From Bacteroidota bacterium (GTDB lineage Bacteria; Bacteroidota; Bacteroidia; Chitinophagales; Chitinophagaceae), in assembly GCA_018267625.1 (NCBI GenBank), contig JAFDYC010000057.1, positions 1 to 64,000 on the forward strand: DNA of 64,000 nucleotides. Direction: 5' to 3'. The notes under the pieces were generated by a model, which saw nothing but the letters and a program-made list of their open reading frames with translations, searched no databases and was not told the origin of the DNA. Positions 60,022 through 64,000 of this stretch are shown here, one piece after another. Position numbers and translations under genes: made by a program. Each line of letters starts with the position of its first letter. The first letter of the stretch is position 1.

Positions 60022-61005
60022 ATGAAAGAATTAATTGCTGCCTTTGGCGGCCAATTGGAACAAGCGCTTGAAATCGGTCAAAACTATTCGTTTATCACCG
60101 GGCCTGAAGCTCCGGCTCATATTGTGCTCACCGGTTTAGGAGGTTCGGGTATTGGCGGCTCCATTGTACAGAACTATGTAGCCGATAAGCTGAAAGTACC
60201 TTTTGTTGTCAATAAGGATTATGGCCTACCGGCCTTTGTGAGCAGTGCGAGCTTAGTGATTGTCTGCTCCTACTCCGGCAATACGGAAGAGACTATAGCC
60301 GCGATGAAACAGGCTCTGAAGGTGAAAGCTAAAATTGTGTGTATCACCTCAGGCGGGCAGATTGCCGAGCTGGCCCGGCGGAAAAACCTGGATTGTATCC
60401 TGTTGCCCGGCGGTATGCCCCCTCGTTCTTGTGTGGGCTATTCTATAGTTGAAATCCTGTTTGTCTTAAAGCACTTCGGACTATTACGCACGCGTTTCGT
60501 ACAGGAAATCCAAGCTTCTATTGCCCTGTTGCAGCGAGAAGAAAAAGCGATTCAAAAGAAGGCCCAAAGCCTGGCTTCGAAACTGAAAGACAAGCGGCTG
60601 ATTATTTATGCTGCGCAGAATTTTGAAGGCTTAGCCATCCGCATTCGCCAGCAGATCAATGAGAACAGTAAGATGCTGGCCTGGCATGGTGCCATTCCGG
60701 AAATGAACCACAATGAATTGGTGGGCTGGTGCGAAAAAAATGATAACCTGGCGGTATTGCTGATTCGGAATGAAGACGATTTTGAGCGCGTTCAGACCCG
60801 CATGGAAATCAATAAGAAAATCATCCGCAAATACACGCCCCATGTGATTGAGCTGTACTCTAAGGGCGAAAGCTATTGGGAGCGGCTGTTTTACTTTATC
60901 CACCTTACCGACTGGCTCTCGGTGTATCTGGCCGATGAGCGGGGCGTGGATGCAATGGAAGTAAAGGTGATTGACCACCTGAAAGCCTCCCTGGCCAAGG
61001 TCTGA
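60022..61005 (+). CDS. Bifunctional phosphoglucose/phosphomannose isomerase
   Basis: The 327-residue protein has the double-SIS fold of the archaeal/bacterial bifunctional PGI/PMI group: VLTGLGGSGIGGSIVQNY and VCSYSGNTEETIAAM form the first SIS domain, and GLAIRIRQQINENSKMLAWH with PEMNHNELVGW the second, with the conserved His and Glu of the active site. It interconverts glucose 6-phosphate with fructose 6-phosphate and mannose 6-phosphate with fructose 6-phosphate. The frame is open to 59773, but that part overlaps yraN antisense; ATG 60022 is the natural start. Confidence 0.9.
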   Translation: MKELIAAFGGQLEQALEIGQNYSFITGPEAPAHIVLTGLGGSGIGGSIVQNYVADKLKVPFVVNKDYGLPAFVSSASLVIVCSYSGNTEETIAAMKQALKVKAKIVCITSGGQIAELARRKNLDCILLPGGMPPRSCVGYSIVEILFVLKHFGLLRTRFVQEIQASIALLQREEKAIQKKAQSLASKLKDKRLIIYAAQNFEGLAIRIRQQINENSKMLAWHGAIPEMNHNELVGWCEKNDNLAVLLIRNEDDFERVQTRMEINKKIIRKYTPHVIELYSKGESYWERLFYFIHLTDWLSVYLADERGVDAMEVKVIDHLKASLAKV

Positions 61006-61048
61006 GCGTGGCAATAACTGTCCCTGTTCCGATGTGGGACGGGCTTCT

Positions 61049-61552
61049 TTAGTGACGCTTCATTCGTTCTTGAAACGCCGCCATAAATGCTGCTGTATCA
61101 TCGGGGCTGATCAGGAATTTCTTGTCATTGTCGAGGGTAATGAGCAGCATTTTGGAGCGGTCGGTGACGTAAAGGGTCACGTGGCCGATGTTGCGGTAAT
61201 AGAACTTGCCGAGATAGCCAAAGAAGCCACCACTACCGAAAGTGCGGATGCCGAAGCCCAATTCTTTGGTGGTTACGGTTCTGATGGCGCGGATGCGGTG
61301 GAGTGGGTATTTGACTACTGAGGCGGCTCGAAGGATATTGAGCGATTCTGTATCCAGTTCATAGCCTTTCACCCGATACAACATGGTGATGAACATGGCC
61401 AGCAACACCACCGCTGGACCAATAAATAATGCCGGGTTATGGCTCTTGCCATAGAGCGAAAGGATGCTGACGAAGGGAATAATCAGGATGGCAAACACAA
61501 TGAAGCTAAGGGTCTTGGCCAATCCATCAAGTGTAGCTGAAAAGTGTTTCAT
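61049..61552 (-). CDS. PH-domain-containing membrane protein
   Basis: The 167-residue protein has two hydrophobic helices (about 12-34 and 43-63) followed by a bacterial PH-type domain (about 66-160): YELDTESLNILRAASVVKYP, then GFGIRTFGSGGFFGYLGKFY and TLYVTDRSKMLLITLDNDKK, resembling bPH_2/DUF304-like domains. It is probably a membrane-associated scaffold or sensor of unknown function. It lies downstream of proline dehydrogenase on the same strand with a 59-base gap and convergent to the isomerase gene. Confidence 0.75.
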   Translation of the reverse strand: MKHFSATLDGLAKTLSFIVFAILIIPFVSILSLYGKSHNPALFIGPAVVLLAMFITMLYRVKGYELDTESLNILRAASVVKYPLHRIRAIRTVTTKELGFGIRTFGSGGFFGYLGKFYYRNIGHVTLYVTDRSKMLLITLDNDKKFLISPDDTAAFMAAFQERMKRH

Positions 61553-61611
61553 GACTAGAAATTGCAGTGCAGGCTTTGTGCTGTCACCGTCAGGGAGTAA
61601 GAAAAGGCCGC

Positions 61612-62781
61612 TCAGTGTTTTCTGCGCTTGAGCTCTTTACGAATCAAGGCCAGTTCGCGGCCTGTCTGCCCGGCAACAGAAGTGTTTTCTTCGGCACGGC
61701 GCATGAGATAAGGCACCACATCTTTTACCGGCCCATAGGGAAGGTATTTGGCGATATGGAAGCCTTCATGGGCAAGGTTGAAAGAGATATTGTCGCTCAT
61801 ACCGAAGAGTTGGGAAAACCAGACTTGCGGATGTTGGGTAGGGATCTTTCGTTCCTGCATCAAGGCGACAGCAGAGGCACAGCTTTGCTCATTGTGGGTG
61901 CCGATAAACGTGGCTACATGGTCCAGGTTTTCCAGGCAGAAACGCACGGCAGCATCATAGTCGCGGTCGGTGGCGGCTTTATCCGGTTGAATGGGAGAAG
62001 GATAGCCCATTTCAGCGGCCCGGGCGCGTTCTTTTTCCATATAAGCACCCCGAACCATTTTAGAGCCGAGGAAATAGCCGTTGGCCAAAGCCTTAGCCGC
62101 AGAAGTTTTCAGAAACTCGAGCCGGTCGTGGCAATAGAGCTGGAAGGTATTAAACACCAAAGCCTTTCCCCGATTATACTTTGCCATTACGGCATCTGCC
62201 AGTTCATCTACCGGCTTTTGAATCCAGGATTCTTCTGCGTCAATAAGCACCATAATATCCTGAGCGGCTGCTTCCTGGCAAATAGCTTCAATACGGTCAC
62301 GCACCCGTTGGCGTTCAGCCTCTTCAGCTTCAGAGAGCGGGCTGCCGGAATGCCATTTCTCCAATAAGGCAAAGCGGGCATAGCCTGTCACCTTTACACT
62401 GACAAAGGGCATATAGGGGCGTTGAGTTGCAGCACTGCGAATTGCCTTTTTCACTTCCTGGACGGCATGGTCGAATTCAGCCTCCCCTTCTTTGCCTTCT
62501 ACGCTGTAATCCAGAATGATATTGACACCGTAAGGGCCCACCTGTCGGGCGGTAGCTGCGGCTTCATCCAGTGTCTCACCTCCGCAGAACTGACGGTATA
62601 TCGTGCTCTTAATCAGGCTTTTTACCGGAAGCCCCGCTTTTATAGAAAACCGGGTAAGAGCCGTTCCGATTTTGGTCAGCGCCGGAGAAGCCATAGAAGA
62701 AAACAGGAAAGCTGCTTGCCGAAGCTCTTTGTCGCTACGATATTGAAAAGCGATTTCGGTATTGTCAAAATTTACAGGCAT
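61612..62781 (-). CDS. Proline dehydrogenase
   Basis: The 389-residue FAD enzyme oxidises proline to pyrroline-5-carboxylate at the inner membrane. It shows the monofunctional ProDH barrel: GPYGVNIILDYSVEGKEGEA, VSVKVTGYARFALLEKW, MVLIDAEESWIQKPVDELAD, RGAYMEKERARAAEMGYPSP and FIGTHNEQS, with conserved Arg/Lys flavin contacts. Length is usual for the Bacteroidota type. A -7 box TAATTTTG at 62799-62806 supports the ATG at 62781 rather than 62799. No P5C dehydrogenase is in the window. Confidence 0.93.
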   Translation of the reverse strand: MPVNFDNTEIAFQYRSDKELRQAAFLFSSMASPALTKIGTALTRFSIKAGLPVKSLIKSTIYRQFCGGETLDEAAATARQVGPYGVNIILDYSVEGKEGEAEFDHAVQEVKKAIRSAATQRPYMPFVSVKVTGYARFALLEKWHSGSPLSEAEEAERQRVRDRIEAICQEAAAQDIMVLIDAEESWIQKPVDELADAVMAKYNRGKALVFNTFQLYCHDRLEFLKTSAAKALANGYFLGSKMVRGAYMEKERARAAEMGYPSPIQPDKAATDRDYDAAVRFCLENLDHVATFIGTHNEQSCASAVALMQERKIPTQHPQVWFSQLFGMSDNISFNLAHEGFHIAKYLPYGPVKDVVPYLMRRAEENTSVAGQTGRELALIRKELKRRKH

Positions 62782-62798
62782 GTAGTAGCAAGAAAGCA

Positions 62799-62806
62799 CA
62801 AAATTA
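62799..62806 (-). promoter_or_regulatory. Bacteroidota -7 box TAATTTTG before proline dehydrogenase
   Basis: Minus-strand TAATTTTG ends 17 bases before the ATG at 62781 and overlaps the alternative upstream start at 62799. Confidence 0.5.
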
Positions 62807-62947
62807 ACGCGGGCCGCCGGGTAACCGAGAGAAAAGTAAAATTCTCCGCAAGCCTCCTAACGAACACAGAAATTTTGCCGTCAGCCCCAATGGATAATCG
62901 CTATTTTTACCCACAAACAAACCGAACACTAATTCAAACATCAGGCT

Positions 62948-64000
62948 ATGATGAAACGTTCCCTTCTACTCCTCGGTGCGTTAGGAGTTACTCTGGGCGC
63001 AAATGCCCAACAACAACAACCCTCAGTCGTGCAAATGCACCTGAAAGACGCAGGCTCCAATATGCCTATGCCTGTGGAGGGCCAATACAGGGCAACCCGC
63101 AGTGAGTCAATGGACCAACCCAAGGCTGCCGGCAGCAAGACCCGCATCTACAACTATGTGGATCAGTTGGCTAAGGCTAATCCTTCTATCCTCGCTTCCG
63201 GCTCTAACTACGTATTCTATCCCTATATGTGGTTCTCCGGCGACGGTAAGGGCATTTACAGCGACGGTTCCGGCGGTTACGAAGCAGATACCATTAAGCT
63301 GACTTCTGTCGGTTCTTCCATTCACCCCTTCTGGGCCGGCTACAATGGCTCGGGTGATTGGCCAAACGGCACCATGATCACCTCTAAGACGGATAATTAC
63401 ACGGTGGACTCTATCACTTTCTATGGTGTATATGGCCGCCCGAATAGCCGTGCCAGCGTAGTGGACACGCTCCGCATTGCCTACACTTACGGCGGTGCTG
63501 CTTCCGGCTCCAACCTGCCGATTTACTACTTCACAGACTTCACAACCATGCACAGCCGCTATGGTACGGATACTGTTCGCGGCGTGTTTGCTTATTATGA
63601 TCCGGCTCGTCACATTATGATGAAGAAGCCCAACACGACGAACCCCGTTGCAGCTTACAAGGACATCTTACTGACCAGCTCAGACACCGGCTTTGTAGTA
63701 GCTTCTATCGCTGCCGGCATGAGTGTACCTGCCGGTAACCTGGCTGCTGCTTCTATCACTTTCATCTCTGGCGATATCACCTTCGTCCCGGGCGATACAG
63801 TATTCCGCAGCAGCACTATCAATCCCACTGAAGCATTCAAGTACGGCATGTTCCGCCCGCAAGTTTTCGTAGAGAAACTGGCTTCTGGTACCACTCCGGG
63901 CTTCCCGACTTACATTCCAGGTAACTATAACAACGGTATGTTCACGCAGTTCCCCGTATCTGATTCGCTCTACTACCCCAACTGGGCCTGGAGCGGCGGT
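62948..64000 (+). CDS. Exported protein of unknown function, 5' part (runs off the window)
   Basis: At least 351 codons are open to the end of the window. The start (two ATG at 62948 and 62951) is followed by a clear signal peptide, ending in GANAQ near residue 22. The mature part is rich in Gly, Ser, Thr and Tyr in beta-strand-like segments (YPYMWFSGDGKGIYSDGSGG, DSITFYGVYGRP). Such composition, with repeated GDGDT-like phrases (GDITFVPGDTVF), is common in cell-surface proteins secreted by the type IX system in Bacteroidota, but the C-terminal sorting domain would lie beyond this window. No enzyme family is recognised. TATTTTTA at 62902-62909 is a near-consensus -7 box. Confidence 0.75.
   Translation, partial: MMKRSLLLLGALGVTLGANAQQQQPSVVQMHLKDAGSNMPMPVEGQYRATRSESMDQPKAAGSKTRIYNYVDQLAKANPSILASGSNYVFYPYMWFSGDGKGIYSDGSGGYEADTIKLTSVGSSIHPFWAGYNGSGDWPNGTMITSKTDNYTVDSITFYGVYGRPNSRASVVDTLRIAYTYGGAASGSNLPIYYFTDFTTMHSRYGTDTVRGVFAYYDPARHIMMKKPNTTNPVAAYKDILLTSSDTGFVVASIAAGMSVPAGNLAAASITFISGDITFVPGDTVFRSSTINPTEAFKYGMFRPQVFVEKLASGTTPGFPTYIPGNYNNGMFTQFPVSDSLYYPNWAWSGG

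Overview
The window is a piece of a chromosome from a member of the Bacteroidota, most likely of the Chitinophagales/Saprospirales side. The evidence is a gliding-motility gene gldC, a fused DAHP synthase/chorismate mutase, several Bacteroidota-specific families (DUF4251, short AMP nucleosidase, PD40-barrel fusion), an almost complete lack of Shine-Dalgarno sites, and repeated TAnnTTTG boxes (the Bacteroidota sigma -7 element) 8 to 45 bases before start codons. Base composition is near 50% G+C by eye. No rRNA, tRNA, IS element or CRISPR array was seen.

Layout. 1-5.2 kb: FAD oxidoreductase, sucA and a DUF4251 lipoprotein-like gene on the minus strand. 5.3-12 kb: a phenylacetate-CoA-ligase-like enzyme, a CLC chloride channel with CBS domains, an SRPBCC protein, a GlxA/AraC-type regulator and the carbohydrate porin it may control. 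12-15 kb: a DUF3109 cysteine-rich protein behind a C11A8 homopolymer, then a tightly packed trio with a BtrH-like protein. 15-32 kb: core genes (hflX, lepA, a two-ATPase oligopeptide-type ABC protein, AMP nucleosidase, N-acetylglucosamine-kinase-like protein, S41 protease, OmpA protein, polyprenyl synthase, uvrA).

32.0-39.0 kb is the accessory part: a five-gene block between uvrA and rlmI. It encodes an MmeI/Eco57I-like adenine DNA methyltransferase, an excisionase-type antitoxin with an overlapping PIN toxin, an SF2 helicase and an overlapping GIY-YIG (T5orf172) nuclease. Methylase plus helicase plus separate nuclease looks like a restriction system whose three activities are on three proteins, with a toxin-antitoxin pair placed in the middle. 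I cannot match it to a named defence system from memory, and it is the best candidate here for an undescribed one.

39-64 kb returns to core metabolism and envelope genes: rlmI, a yqeY-cvpA-pabA operon, gldC, rluA-ybeY-feoA, an lldE-like protein, ribH, a TPR protein, pdhA, an MBL hydrolase, a large PD40/beta-barrel protein, an NAD(P)-binding protein, ftsY, an esterase, a BamA-like barrel, a Cys/Met PLP enzyme, aroG/chorismate mutase, yraN divergent from a phosphoglucose/phosphomannose isomerase, a PH-domain protein, proline dehydrogenase, and the 5' part of a secreted protein that runs off the window.

Non-coding items include three clear minus-strand terminators, thirteen TAnnTTTG promoters, a direct-repeat operator candidate at the antitoxin promoter, a dyad before the porin, interleaved inverted repeats before the CLC gene, and an interspersed repeat with core GTGCGACGCAAC near position 1 and at 58.3-58.4 kb.
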